NCBI GenBank assembly: GCA_903932865.1
Contig: CAIZHQ010000026.1
Span: 62,001-126,000 of the forward strand
Length of the DNA stretch: 64,000 nucleotides
Source: an uncultured Burkholderiales bacterium
Lineage (GTDB): Bacteria; Pseudomonadota; Gammaproteobacteria; Burkholderiales; Burkholderiaceae_C
Reading direction: 5' to 3'
This document shows, in pieces, positions 27,978-36,980 of this stretch. Each line of letters starts with the position of its first letter. Positions within the stretch are counted from its first letter, which is position 1. A program made the position numbers and the translations under genes. Below the pieces are notes generated by a model that was not told the DNA's origin, made no database searches, and saw only the letters and a list, made by a program, of their open reading frames with translations.

Positions 27978-29269
27978 ACGACGCAACCGCAAGCGCCAAG
28001 CTCACGCCCACCTACGCCGCCTGGCAGCTCTACATTTGCCATGCCTGCGGGTACATCTACAACGAGCAAGAAGGCGACCCCGACAGCGGCCTGCTGGCGG
28101 GCACCCGCTTTGCCGACATCCCCGAAGACTGGGCATGTCCTTTGTGTGGCGTGACCAAAGCGGACTTCGAGCTGTATGTCGCGCCAGACCTGAGTGCCAT
28201 TCAAAAAAGCTCGGCCAGCACGCACTTGGCCACCCGGCGGTCTGTGCCCGGCATCGTGGTGGTGGGGGCGGGCAAAGCGGGCTGGCAACTGGTGCAAAAC
28301 CTGCGCAGCCAATTGCCCGACACCCCCATCACGCTGGTCACCGCTTGCGCTGGCGATGTGTACGACAAACCCCTGTTGTCAGTCGCCATGGCGCGCCAGA
28401 TCCAGCCCCTGGCCTTGGTCAAGGAAACCGGCAGCGAAGCCGCAGCGCGCTGGCAAGTGCGCCTGTTGGCACACACCCAAGCGCTGCACATCTGTACCGA
28501 AAACCGCACGTTGCGCACCACCCAAGGGCCCCTGCGCTACGCCGATCTGGTGCTGGCCCATGGGGCCGAAGCCACATTGCCTGCGCCCTTGCGCGCCGAC
28601 CTGTGCTGGCGCATCAACCACCTGCAGGCCTACCAGCGCTTTCAGGCCGCCCTTGGCCACGCGCCCCGGCATGTGGCCATCGTGGGGGCCGGTTTGATTG
28701 GCAGCGAATTGGCCAACGACCTGGCCCTGGGCGGGCATCGCGTGACACTCATCGACACCCAGGCGCGGCCCCTGGCGCGCTGGCCGGCCGACCAGGCCGG
28801 TGAGCCCTTGCTGGCCGCCTGGTCTGGCTTGCCCATCCACTTCATTGGCGCGGTGCATCTGCAGGACCTGCAGCGTCAGGGCGATCAGTACCGGCTGCAC
28901 ACCAGCGATGGACAAACCGTGCTGGCCGATCAGGTGATCGCCGCCACCGGCTTGGTCACGCCCACTCGCCTGGCGCGCAGCGCGGGCCTGGCTTGGCAAA
29001 ACGGCATTGCCGTGGATGCACAAACCCTGCAAACCAGCGTGCCGCACATCTATGCTCTGGGCGACTGCATCAGCGTTAACGGCCAGTCCAGCCGCTTTAT
29101 CGAGCCGATCCTGCGCCAGGCCCAGACGCTCACGGCGGCCCTGGTCAGCGCATGCCAACGGCCAGCGCAAACGACCGGCAGCGCCGAGCAGCCCTGCGTC
29201 CAGCCTTACGCGGTGCGTGATGCGGTGGTCCGGGTCAAGACCACTTCGCTGCCCTTGTCCTTGCACTGA
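27974..29269 (+). CDS. Rubredoxin fused to FAD-dependent NAD(P)H reductase
   Basis: Fusion of 431 residues. The N-terminal rubredoxin domain (about 15-65) carries the two iron-binding pairs [10 protein letters not shown] and [10 protein letters not shown]. The rest is a rubredoxin-NAD+ reductase-type flavoprotein, with [14 protein letters not shown] for [20 protein letters not shown] for NAD(P)H and a C-terminal [12 protein letters not shown]. Such proteins feed electrons to oxygenases, classically alkane hydroxylase AlkB, but no alkB-like gene is here. Its start overlaps the flavoprotein stop by four bases, so that flavoprotein is the likely acceptor. The fusion of both redox modules is intact and full-length. 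Confidence 0.88.
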   Translation: MNDATASAKLTPTYAAWQLYICHACGYIYNEQEGDPDSGLLAGTRFADIPEDWACPLCGVTKADFELYVAPDLSAIQKSSASTHLATRRSVPGIVVVGAGKAGWQLVQNLRSQLPDTPITLVTACAGDVYDKPLLSVAMARQIQPLALVKETGSEAAARWQVRLLAHTQALHICTENRTLRTTQGPLRYADLVLAHGAEATLPAPLRADLCWRINHLQAYQRFQAALGHAPRHVAIVGAGLIGSELANDLALGGHRVTLIDTQARPLARWPADQAGEPLLAAWSGLPIHFIGAVHLQDLQRQGDQYRLHTSDGQTVLADQVIAATGLVTPTRLARSAGLAWQNGIAVDAQTLQTSVPHIYALGDCISVNGQSSRFIEPILRQAQTLTAALVSACQRPAQTTGSAEQPCVQPYAVRDAVVRVKTTSLPLSLH

Positions 29270-29280
29270 TCGGCCCAAAA

Positions 29281-29310
29281 CAAAAAATCTGTGGTGACGG
29301 CAATCACCAC
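29281..29310 (-). terminator. Rho-independent terminator of the cyanase operon
   Basis: On the minus strand GTGGTGA and TCACCAC (29291-29297 and 29304-29310) form a stem with a six-base loop, followed by ACAGATTTTTTG. It lies 31 bases downstream of the cynS stop and immediately past the convergent rubredoxin-reductase gene. Confidence 0.8.
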
Positions 29311-29341
29311 GGCTTTGGCTTGCCCCGCAGGGCACAGCAGC

Positions 29342-29785
29342 TCAATACTGTTTGTAAGGCAGGAACTTGCCCGACAGCACCACATTCACGCGGTCGCCCT
29401 TGGGGTCGGGCTGGCGCACGATGTCCATGCTGAAGTCGATGGCGCTCATGATGCCGTCGCCAAACTCTTCGTGGATCAGCTCCTTGATGGTGGTCCCGTA
29501 GACACTGACGATTTCGTACCAGCGGTAGATCAGCGGGTCGGTGGGCACCTGGCTGGGCAACGAGCCTTTGTAGGGCACCACTTGCAGCCACTTGATCTCG
29601 TCGGCGGTGAGGCCAAAGATCTTGCCAATGATCTTGGCTTGCTTGGCATCAAAGGTCATCTGGCCCAGGCAGCCGGCGGTGACCCACTCCTTGGACAGGC
29701 CGACCTTCTCGGCCACATCGCTCCACTTGATGCCTTTGGCCACTTTGGCGGTGATGATTTTTTCGGTGATTTCTAAACGGTTCAT
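29342..29785 (-). CDS. cynS: Cyanate hydratase (cyanase)
   Basis: Cyanase of 147 residues, normal length, converting cyanate and bicarbonate to ammonia and carbon dioxide. The catalytic Arg, Glu and Ser residues are visible in PLIYRWYEIVSVYGTTIKEL and FGDGIMSAIDFSMD. The N-terminal helix-turn-helix-like domain (EKIITAKVAKGIKWSDVAEKV) is present. ATG 29785 has an AAGAGG ribosome site. It is the last gene of a minus-strand operon with a cyanate/nitrate-type ABC transporter and is followed by a good terminator. The pairing strongly supports cyanate uptake and use as nitrogen source. Confidence 0.96.
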   Translation of the reverse strand: MNRLEITEKIITAKVAKGIKWSDVAEKVGLSKEWVTAGCLGQMTFDAKQAKIIGKIFGLTADEIKWLQVVPYKGSLPSQVPTDPLIYRWYEIVSVYGTTIKELIHEEFGDGIMSAIDFSMDIVRQPDPKGDRVNVVLSGKFLPYKQY

Positions 29786-29824
29786 GAAAGACCTCTTGAG
29801 GGGGTTGGTAAAAAAGAAATGGAA

Positions 29825-30619
29825 TCAGTGAGCTTTGGCGCGGGACACCAAAAAGTCGACGATGTGGTTGCGCATGTCGTAGTAGCCACTCAGGTGGTGC
29901 AGCTGGGCGCGGGTGCGCTCGCGCGGCAGCGGGTTGACCACCACTTCGGCCAGGCCCCCCGGCACATAGCGGCCGCCCGCTTCGTTGCCGTTGCTCATGA
30001 GCAAGATGCGGTCGGACAACAAAATGGCCTCATCCACGTCGTGCGTGATCATGAAGACGGTTTGCTGCGTCTGGCGCACGATGGCCATCAGTTCGTCTTG
30101 AATCGTGCCGCGCGTCAATGCGTCCAGCGCACCAAAAGGCTCGTCGAGCAGCAGCATCTTGGGCTGAATGGCAAAGGCTCGGGCGATGCCCACACGTTGC
30201 TTCATGCCGCCCGACAGCTGGCTGGGTTTTTTGTCGATGGCGTGCAGCAGACCCACCATGCCGACATGCTTTTCCACATGCGCGTTGACCTGTGCAGACT
30301 TCCATTCGGGCCACTTGGACTTGACGGCAAAAGCGATGTTTTGCCGCACCGTGAGCCAAGGCATGAGCGCGTGACTCTGGAAGACCACACCACGCTCCAG
30401 GCTCGGGCCCGCGATTTCGCGTCCGTCCATGAAGGCATGACCCGCGCTGGCGGTGTCCAAGCCCGCCAACACGTTCAAGATGGTGGTCTTGCCGCAACCC
30501 GAGTGGCCGATGATGCAGACGAACTCGCCCTTGTCGATGGTGAAGGACACGTCGGAAAAAACCGGCTTGTCGCTTTGGTAGGCCTTGCCCAGTTTTTCGA
30601 TTTGCAGGAAAGCGTTCAT
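29825..30619 (-). CDS. ABC transporter ATP-binding protein (nitrate/cyanate/sulfonate type)
   Basis: Import ATPase of 264 residues. Walker A is GHSGCGKTT, the signature LSGGMKQR and Walker B MLLLDEPFGALDA, with an H-loop TIHDVDEA-like MITHDVDEA. I chose ATG 30619 (MNAFLQIEKLGK), since upstream codons fall in the intergenic part. The protein resembles the CmpD/NrtD and SsuB group. It lies between the permease gene and cynS in one operon, so it should energise cyanate import. The C-terminus adds no regulatory domain. Confidence 0.93.
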   Translation of the reverse strand: MNAFLQIEKLGKAYQSDKPVFSDVSFTIDKGEFVCIIGHSGCGKTTILNVLAGLDTASAGHAFMDGREIAGPSLERGVVFQSHALMPWLTVRQNIAFAVKSKWPEWKSAQVNAHVEKHVGMVGLLHAIDKKPSQLSGGMKQRVGIARAFAIQPKMLLLDEPFGALDALTRGTIQDELMAIVRQTQQTVFMITHDVDEAILLSDRILLMSNGNEAGGRYVPGGLAEVVVNPLPRERTRAQLHHLSGYYDMRNHIVDFLVSRAKAH

Positions 30620-30689
30620 GGCTTTGGCCTTGGTTGGGGATACGGTCAATGGAGTCGGCAAAAGTGCCTTCAGCGAGCGTTCCGAGCTG

Positions 30690-31556
30690 TCACTCCACAT
30701 AGGTCACCGCCTTTTGCAATTGCGCAAACGCCAGGTCCAGCAGCATGCCCACCACGCCGATCACCAAGACCGCAAAGATCACGTTCACCAGCGAGAGATT
30801 GTTCCACTCGTTCCACACGAAGTAGCCCACACCCGTACCCCCCACCAGCATCTCGGCGGCCACAATCACCAGCCAGGCGATGCCCATGCTGATGCGCATG
30901 CCGGTGACGATGGTGGGAGCTGCGGCAGGCAGGATGACCCGAAAGGCCTTGCGCAGCGGTGTGACTTCCAGCGTGCTGGCCACATTGAGCCAATCGCGCT
31001 TGACGGAGGCCACGCCAAACGCGGTGTTGATCAGCATCGGCCAGACCGAACAGATGAAGATGACGAAGATGCCGCTCACATCCGAGTCTTTCAGGGTGTA
31101 GAGCGCCAGAGGCATCCAGGCCAGAGGGCTGATGGGCTTGAGCACCTGAACGAACGGGTCAAACGCCTTGCGCATGAGGGGCGACATGCCAATCATGAAG
31201 CCCACCGGCAGCGCCACCAGCACGGCCAACAAAAAGCCCAGACCCACCCGGCCCAGCGAGTGCGCCAGTTGAATGCCGATGCCCTTGTCGTTGGGGCCCT
31301 TGTCATAAAACGGATCGGCCAGGTGCCCCACCATGGCTTTGCCCACCTCCAGCGGTGGCGGAAAACCGGTGCTTTTGACGGCGCCCGGATCCTTGCCCAT
31401 CATCTTCTGGTACTCGATCTCCTCGGCGGTCATGCCCGCCTTGGCCGCGCCTGCCACTGTGGGCGCGGTGGCCGACAACTGCCACACCCCCAAAAACACC
31501 AGGAACATGAGCAGCGAGACCATGGCGGCCCGCAAATTGAGGTGCGTGGTTTTCAT
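30690..31556 (-). CDS. ABC transporter permease (nitrate/cyanate/sulfonate type)
   Basis: Membrane subunit of 288 residues resembling NrtB/CmpB. The first segment MVSLLMFLVFLGVWQLSAT is a membrane span, then there is a periplasmic loop with the GTP-KSTGFPPPLEV stretch, and the BPD-transporter core with the loop AFRVILPAAAPTIVTGMRISMG (EAA motif) and spans around VALPVGFMIG and FAVLVIGVVGMLLD. It follows the binding-protein gene by six bases and precedes the ATPase by about 70. It would form the channel for cyanate with that ATPase. Confidence 0.92.
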   Translation of the reverse strand: MKTTHLNLRAAMVSLLMFLVFLGVWQLSATAPTVAGAAKAGMTAEEIEYQKMMGKDPGAVKSTGFPPPLEVGKAMVGHLADPFYDKGPNDKGIGIQLAHSLGRVGLGFLLAVLVALPVGFMIGMSPLMRKAFDPFVQVLKPISPLAWMPLALYTLKDSDVSGIFVIFICSVWPMLINTAFGVASVKRDWLNVASTLEVTPLRKAFRVILPAAAPTIVTGMRISMGIAWLVIVAAEMLVGGTGVGYFVWNEWNNLSLVNVIFAVLVIGVVGMLLDLAFAQLQKAVTYVE

Positions 31557-31562
31557 GGTGCT

Positions 31563-32969
31563 TCAACCCATCTTGTGAATGGCAAAGGTCTTGAGGTAGT
31601 CCTCGGGCTTGGCCGGGTCAAACTCTTTGCCCATGATCTTGTGCTTGGGGTAGGGCGTGGTGGCCGCAAAACTCTGGCCCAGCTCTTTCATGTGCTTGCG
31701 CGCATCGGTGATCAGGAACACCTTTTCGGCGATCTGCTTGTAGTCCACTTGGCCCTTGATGTAGCCCCAACGCTTCATCTGCGTGAGCATCCACACGGCC
31801 ATGCTTTGCCAGGGCATGGGGTCAAAGTCGGCGCGGTCGGGCACATTCACAACCTTGCCTAGGCCATCGGCAAATTTGCCGGTCAGCACCTGACTGAGCA
31901 CGGCTTCGGGCTGGTTGAGGTACTGGGCCGGCGAGATGACCTTGGCGATCAGCTCGCGGTTGCCCGGTTGACGCGCCATGGCCGCAGCGGTCAGCACGGC
32001 GCGGTACAGCGCGGCAAAAGTGTTGGGGTTCTTCTGGATGAACTCGGTGCTGGTGCCAAAAGCGCAGCAGGGGTGACCGTTCCACAAATCCTTGGTCAGG
32101 ACATGGATGAAGCCGACTTCGTCAAACACCGCACGCTGGTTGAACGGATCGGGGCCCAAAAAGCCGTCGATGTTGCCGGCACGCAAGTTGGCCACCATCT
32201 CTGCGGGCGGGATCACGCGGATCTGCACATCGGTGTCGGGGTTCAAGCCGCTTTCAGCCAGGTAGTAGCGCAACAGGAAGTTGTGCATCGAGTAGTCAAA
32301 GGGCACGCCGAACTTGAAGCCCTTCCAGTTCTTGGGATCGCGGTTGTCCTTGTGGCGCAGGCTCAGGGTGATGGCTTGACCGTTGATGTTCTGGATGGTG
32401 GCCACGTTCATGGGCGTGGCGTTGGCACCCAGCCCCATGCTGATGGCCAAGGGCATGGGCGAGAGGAAATGCGACGCGTCGTATTCCTTGTTGATCATCT
32501 TGTCGCGCACCAGGGCCCAGCCCGCGGTCTTGGTGACTTCCACGTTCAGGCCCTGCTTTTGGTAAAAGCCTAGGGGATGCGCCATGATCAAAGGCGTGGC
32601 GCAGGTGATCGGGATGAAGCCGATCTTCAAATTGGTTTTTTCCAGCGGACCTTTTTCCTGCGCCATGGCTTGCAAGCTGGCCATGGGCAGCACACTGGCA
32701 ATCGCAGCCATCGCGGTCTTTTGGCCTACGGCACGCAAGAACATGCGGCGCTCTTGGTCTTGCGGAAACAAGGCCTTGACCAAAGTGGCCTCGATGAATT
32801 CTTGGCTATAGGCCTCGAACTCCGCCGTTTCCGAGCGCGCACGCAACTGAGCGGCGGCGGCATCAGCCGCCACTTCGGCGTGGTGGTCGGCGGGTGAATG
32901 GTCCCGGCCGCAACTGCACTTGAGCATCAGGGGACGGTCGGCGTTGTACGGATCAAAAAATTCAGACAT
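31563..32969 (-). CDS. CmpA/NrtA family ABC substrate-binding protein with long Cys/His-rich N-terminal extension
   Basis: Binding protein of 468 residues for cyanate, nitrate or bicarbonate-type anions. A twin-arginine-like stretch (RRMFLRAVGQKTAMAAIASVLP) begins only at about residue 73. Ahead of it is an extension carrying LKCSCGRDHSPADHHAEV, which could bind a metal. The mature part has NLKIGFIPITCATPLIMAHPLG and the NrtA-like DASHFLSPMPLAI and WNGHPCCAFGTSTEF segments. Export through Tat after such a long leader is unusual; the extension might be cut off or keep the protein membrane-tethered. It is the first gene of the cyanate operon, 160 bases from the two-component genes. Confidence 0.88.
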   Translation of the reverse strand: MSEFFDPYNADRPLMLKCSCGRDHSPADHHAEVAADAAAAQLRARSETAEFEAYSQEFIEATLVKALFPQDQERRMFLRAVGQKTAMAAIASVLPMASLQAMAQEKGPLEKTNLKIGFIPITCATPLIMAHPLGFYQKQGLNVEVTKTAGWALVRDKMINKEYDASHFLSPMPLAISMGLGANATPMNVATIQNINGQAITLSLRHKDNRDPKNWKGFKFGVPFDYSMHNFLLRYYLAESGLNPDTDVQIRVIPPAEMVANLRAGNIDGFLGPDPFNQRAVFDEVGFIHVLTKDLWNGHPCCAFGTSTEFIQKNPNTFAALYRAVLTAAAMARQPGNRELIAKVISPAQYLNQPEAVLSQVLTGKFADGLGKVVNVPDRADFDPMPWQSMAVWMLTQMKRWGYIKGQVDYKQIAEKVFLITDARKHMKELGQSFAATTPYPKHKIMGKEFDPAKPEDYLKTFAIHKMG

Positions 32970-33082
32970 GGCAACCTCGCTAGTTGAAGATGCTCAGGTC
33001 TATGCAAGCAGCGGGCCAGAAAACGCCTGGTGCGTGCCCGCTTGGCCACTAGGCTTGATTTCGTGGGTCGCTTGTCGACACC

Positions 33083-33100
33083 TTGTAGGGCTGGCCCTAC
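33083..33100. promoter_or_regulatory. 18-bp palindrome with 7-2-7-like half-site layout, candidate NarL-type operator
   Basis: TGTAGGGC (33083-33090), TG, GCCCTACA (33093-33100) is perfectly symmetric. It lies 114-131 bases upstream of the cyanate binding-protein gene and 30-47 bases downstream of the NarL-like regulator gene. NarL-type proteins bind two seven-base half-sites two bases apart, which this spacing resembles. It could also be a weak terminator, but no T-tract follows. Confidence 0.5.
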
Positions 33101-33129
33101 AGGGTCATGCCTGCGACCTGCTCAGACCT

Positions 33130-33798
33130 TCAACGCACTGCGCCCGCTTGTGCGCCACCGAGGCTTTGAGCGTACAGCGCCAGTTCCACATCGTTCTTGG
33201 TGCCGGTCTTTTCCAAAATGCGTGCACGGTAAGTGCTCACCGTGTTGGGTGCCAGGCTCAGCTGTGCACCAATTTCGCTCACGGTGTGGCCTTGCGTCAA
33301 CAAAAGGTAAACCTGGTGCTCGCGGTGGGAGAGCAGTTCAATCCCGCTTTTGGTGCGGCCCTGGCTCACCAGGCTGGCCAGCGCCTCGGCCGTGGCGGGC
33401 GTGACGTGCATGCCACCTGCGGCCACACGGCGCAGCGCCGCCATCAATTCATCCGGGTCGGTGCTTTTGTTCAGGTAGCCCGATGCGCCCAGCTGAATGC
33501 AGCGCACCGCGTATTGTTTTTCGGGGTAGGTGCTGAGCATGAGCACGGGCAGACCCGGCCAGTCACGCCGCAGCGCTTGCAGCACGTCCAGCCCGTCCAT
33601 GCCCGGCAAGGCGATGTCGAGCAAGACCACATCGATGCCCTGCAGGCCCTGCAGCTTGTGTACCTCGTCCAGTACGCCGGGACCGGTATCGGCTTCGGCC
33701 ACGACCTGCAGTGCGGGGTCATCGGCCAGCACCATCTTCAGGCCTTCGCGCACGATCTTGTGGTCGTCGCCCAGCAGCACACGCACGACGGCGTTCAT
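33130..33798 (-). CDS. NarL/FixJ family response regulator
   Basis: Two-component response regulator of 222 residues. The receiver domain has the phospho-acceptor aspartate in DVVLLDIALPGMDGLDVL, with DDHKIVREGLKMVL before it and the conserved KPlike NKSTDPDEL region. A LuxR/NarL helix-turn-helix follows (LSHREHQVYLLLTQGHTVSEIG, LAPNTVSTYRARILEK). It overlaps the sensor kinase stop by four bases. A palindrome lies shortly beyond its 3' end, ahead of the cyanate operon, its most likely target. Confidence 0.93.
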   Translation of the reverse strand: MNAVVRVLLGDDHKIVREGLKMVLADDPALQVVAEADTGPGVLDEVHKLQGLQGIDVVLLDIALPGMDGLDVLQALRRDWPGLPVLMLSTYPEKQYAVRCIQLGASGYLNKSTDPDELMAALRRVAAGGMHVTPATAEALASLVSQGRTKSGIELLSHREHQVYLLLTQGHTVSEIGAQLSLAPNTVSTYRARILEKTGTKNDVELALYAQSLGGAQAGAVR

Positions 33799-35012
33799 GA
33801 GGCCACCTCGTGGGCAATCAAGGGCATAGACAGGCGCATGCGAGTGCCACGACCTGGCGAACTGTCGATGTCGATCACGCCGCCAAAGTGGCGGGCCCGC
33901 TCGCGCATGCCCATGATGCCGTAGGCCTGCGCCGACTCAAAGGCCTGCATCAAGGCTCCGCAACCATCGTCTTCAACCGATAAATGCAACCAACCCTCAC
34001 GCTCGACGATGTCCACATCCACCGTTTGCGCCCGAGCATGGCGGCCCACGTTGCTGAGCATCTCCTGAAAGATTCGAAACACCGCCATGGCCATGGGTTC
34101 GGGCAACTCCCGCTGGACGTTGACTTCCATGCACCACTTGAGTTGCTGTTCTGCCGACTGAACAAACTCCTGGGCCTGCCACTCCAATGCGCCCCACAGG
34201 CCCTGGTGGTCCAGGATGCTGGGACGCAGGTCGGTGATGATGCGGCCCACATTGACCACCGCGTTCTCGATCAAACGGCTCATGTTCTGGCACTTCCCAC
34301 GCATCTTCTCGCGCATGCTTTGGGCCTCTTCGGCGGCACGTTGCTCTTGCTCGGACAAGCGCTTGTCCAGCCAACCCACGTCCATCTTGAGGGCCACCAG
34401 CAAGCTGCCCAGCTCGTCGTGCACCTCACGGGCGATGCGGGTGCGCTCTTCTTCGCGCACCGCTTCGGACCAAGCGGCCAGTTCGCGCAGTTGCTGCAAG
34501 GCGGTTTCCAGCGCGCGCGTGCGCTCAGCCACACGCTGCTCCAGCTCGTTCTTGGCCTGATGCAAGGCGTGTTCGGCCCGCTTGCGTTCAGTGATGTCGA
34601 CAAAGGTGACCACCGCACCGCGCACCTGACCGTGGTCAAACACCGGGTAACTCGAATACTCCACCGGAAAGCTGCTGCCATCTGCCCGCCAGAAGACCTC
34701 GCTGTCGATGCGGCACGGTTCCCCCCTGCGAAACGCGTTGTAAATAGGGCAGTCGTCCATCGGGTAATGCGCCCCGTCGCCATGCGAATGGTGCGTGAGC
34801 ACATGCATGTTTTCGCCCAACACCTGCTCCGGCGCCATGCCGATCATGCGGGCCCCGGCCGGGTTGATGAAGACACACAGGCCCTCCAAATCCACGCCAA
34901 AAACCCCCTCACCGGTGGAGGCCAACATCAGCCCCAAGGGGTCGCGCCAGGCGTCGTTGACACCCATGATACCGTTCATGGCCGGCGCCGAAGGAAGTCG
35001 TGCAAGGTTCAT
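33795..35012 (-). CDS. PAS-domain sensor histidine kinase (HisKA_3 / NarX-type)
   Basis: Cytoplasmic sensor kinase of about 405 residues. ATG 35012 is used; a TTG 27 bases upstream and an ATG at 34979 are alternatives. A PAS domain covers about residues 25-140 (STGEGVFGVDLEGLCVFINP, DGSSFPVEYSSYPVF, VVTFVDITERKRAE). The HisKA_3 dimer helix holds the phospho-histidine in REVHDELGSLLVALK. The ATPase domain has AVFRIFQEMLSNVGRHA and a glycine-rich GIMGMRERARHFGG. No membrane segment is seen, so the signal is internal. It is coupled to the NarL-type regulator. Confidence 0.92.
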   Translation of the reverse strand: MNLARLPSAPAMNGIMGVNDAWRDPLGLMLASTGEGVFGVDLEGLCVFINPAGARMIGMAPEQVLGENMHVLTHHSHGDGAHYPMDDCPIYNAFRRGEPCRIDSEVFWRADGSSFPVEYSSYPVFDHGQVRGAVVTFVDITERKRAEHALHQAKNELEQRVAERTRALETALQQLRELAAWSEAVREEERTRIAREVHDELGSLLVALKMDVGWLDKRLSEQEQRAAEEAQSMREKMRGKCQNMSRLIENAVVNVGRIITDLRPSILDHQGLWGALEWQAQEFVQSAEQQLKWCMEVNVQRELPEPMAMAVFRIFQEMLSNVGRHARAQTVDVDIVEREGWLHLSVEDDGCGALMQAFESAQAYGIMGMRERARHFGGVIDIDSSPGRGTRMRLSMPLIAHEVAS

Positions 35013-35161
35013 GCACTTGATAAGCAAGCCGTGTGCCAAACATGGCGCTTGGAGGGTTCATCCACTTGGGCTTCTCTGAGTTTGTCGCCTTCGGCAACAG
35101 GCCTGGCTGGGGCCGCGCGTGACAATGGCGCACACGTTTCCAAGATTTGACTGCTGATCGG

Positions 35162-35908
35162 ATGGCCATGAACCCTTTACCCTCTGCACTGCTGCAAGGC
35201 GCTTCTAACTTTCGCGATGTTGGCGGGTACCACAATGCCGATGGCCGCCGTGTGCGGCAAGGCCAGGTGTTTCGCTCGGACCATTTGGCGGGCCTGACGC
35301 CTGAAGATTTGGTGCGCTTGGCGTCCTTGGGCATCGGTCACAGCCTGGATTTTCGAGGCGCTGCCGAAGCCACTGCCACACCCTATGCGATCCCTGGCGT
35401 GCAACGCCTGGCGCTGACCATCGAGCCCACGGTGATCGCCCGCATGCAAGCGCTGGTGGCGCAAGGCATCGTGCCCACCACCGAAGAAACCGTGGCGCTG
35501 ATGCAAGAAACCTACCGCGATTTTGTGAACCAAAACGCGAGCACCTTTGGCCGTTTTTTAAAGCACTTGCTGGAGCAGCCTACACCACAGGTGTTCCACT
35601 GCACCGCCGGCAAGGACCGCACAGGCTTTGCGGCCGCGCTGCTGCTGTCTGCGCTCGGGGTGGACCGCGCCACCATCGAACACGACTATTTGCTGACCAA
35701 CCAGCTGTACAAACGCGATGTCCGCCTTGAGGGATCGGGGCACCCCCATGTGATGAAGGTGCTGTGGCAAGTGCAGCCCGCATTTTTGCAGGCGGCTTTT
35801 GACGCAGTGGACGCCCAACACGGCGGCATGCAGGACTATTTGCACGGGGCGATTGGACTCAGCCCCCATGAGCTGGCCGAGCTCAAGCAGATGCTTTTGG
35901 AAAACTGA
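35162..35908 (+). CDS. Tyrosine-protein phosphatase (dual-specificity type)
   Basis: Phosphatase of 248 residues related to the bacterial Tyr phosphatases with N-terminal LQGASNFRDVGGYHNADGRRVRQGQVFRSDHLAGL. The P-loop HCTAGKDRTGFAAALLL carries the nucleophile Cys and invariant Arg. I use ATG 35162; a TTG at 35147 opens the frame slightly earlier and ATG 35168 is also possible. It converges exactly on metH, whose stop lies on the adjacent base. A substrate cannot be proposed from sequence. Confidence 0.9.
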   Translation: MAMNPLPSALLQGASNFRDVGGYHNADGRRVRQGQVFRSDHLAGLTPEDLVRLASLGIGHSLDFRGAAEATATPYAIPGVQRLALTIEPTVIARMQALVAQGIVPTTEETVALMQETYRDFVNQNASTFGRFLKHLLEQPTPQVFHCTAGKDRTGFAAALLLSALGVDRATIEHDYLLTNQLYKRDVRLEGSGHPHVMKVLWQVQPAFLQAAFDAVDAQHGGMQDYLHGAIGLSPHELAELKQMLLEN

Positions 35909-36955
35909 TCAGGCCGCTTCTTTGTAAAAGAAGCCACCGTGCACACCACGCGGCGCCAGCGTACCCACCGCCTGGCTGATCGCGCCAATGTGCTCGGGCG
36001 TCGTGCCACAGCAGCCGCCCAGGATGTTCACCAGCCCTTCGGCCGCAAACTCGTGCAACAAACGGCTGGTGACTTCGGGCGTTTCGTCAAAGCCGGTGTC
36101 GCTCATGGGGTTGGGCAAACCGGCGTTGGGGTAGCAGCTGATGAAGGTATCGCCCGCCACCTTGTTCAGCTCTTGGATGTAGGGGCGCATCAGCGTCGCG
36201 CCCAAAGCGCAGTTCAGGCCAATGGCCAACGGCTGCGCATGGCGCACGCTGTGCCAAAACGCCGTCACGGTCTGGCCGCTCAGGATGCGGCCCGACGCGT
36301 CGGTCACGGTGCCGCTGATGATGAGGGGCAAGCGCTGGCCGCTGGCTTCAAAAAACTCGTCGATGGCAAACAGCGCGGCTTTGGCGTTGAGCGTGTCGAA
36401 AATGGTTTCCACCAGCAGCACATCCGCGCCGCCTTCCACCAGCGCCTCGACCTGCTCGTAATAAGCAGCGCGCAGTTCTTCAAAAGTGACGTTGCGGGCA
36501 CCTGCGTCGTTCACATCGGGGCTGATGCTGGCGGTCTTGGGCGTGGGGCCCAAAGCGCCCACCACAAAGCGGGGCTTGTCGGGCGTGGAGAACTTGTCGC
36601 AAGCGGCGCGGGCCAATTGGGCGGACTGCAGGTTCATCTCGCGGGTCAGGTGCTGCATGTCGTAATCGGCCTGGGCCACGGTGGTCGCGCCAAAGGTGTT
36701 GGTCTCGATCATGTCGGCGCCAGCGGCCAAATAGCCTTCGTGGATGTCACGGATCACATCGGGACGGGTCAGGCTCAGCAGTTCGTTGTTGCCCTTGACG
36801 TCTTTGGGGAAGTCCTTGAAACGCTCACCCCGGTAGTCGGCCTCAGACAATTTGAAGCGCTGGATCATGGTGCCCATGGCCCCGTCGAGGATGGCGATGC
36901 GGTTTTTAAGGATCTCGGGCAGCGCTTGGGCGCGGGTATAGGCGGGGGTTTTCAT
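35909..36955 (-). CDS. metH: Methionine synthase MetH, homocysteine-binding domain only (split gene)
   Basis: Homocysteine S-methyltransferase module of 348 residues. The start ATG 36955 ([12 protein letters not shown]) is the one from which MetH-like sequence begins. Zinc-binding cysteines appear in [15 protein letters not shown] and [13 protein letters not shown]; the substrate region is [12 protein letters not shown]. Full MetH is about 1,200 residues with pterin, cobalamin and activation domains; here only the first is present, and the remainder is not in the window. Split MetH is known in Burkholderiales. Coding downstream of queC by 25 bases; possible same transcript. Confidence 0.9.
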   Translation of the reverse strand: MKTPAYTRAQALPEILKNRIAILDGAMGTMIQRFKLSEADYRGERFKDFPKDVKGNNELLSLTRPDVIRDIHEGYLAAGADMIETNTFGATTVAQADYDMQHLTREMNLQSAQLARAACDKFSTPDKPRFVVGALGPTPKTASISPDVNDAGARNVTFEELRAAYYEQVEALVEGGADVLLVETIFDTLNAKAALFAIDEFFEASGQRLPLIISGTVTDASGRILSGQTVTAFWHSVRHAQPLAIGLNCALGATLMRPYIQELNKVAGDTFISCYPNAGLPNPMSDTGFDETPEVTSRLLHEFAAEGLVNILGGCCGTTPEHIGAISQAVGTLAPRGVHGGFFYKEAA

Positions 36956-36980
36956 GGGGGGTATTGTAAAAGTTGGGGTT

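Noticed and set aside
27974..29269. Alkane hydroxylation system because of the rubredoxin reductase
   Set aside because: No AlkB-type membrane hydroxylase gene lies in the window; the coupled partner is an acyl-CoA-dehydrogenase-like protein.
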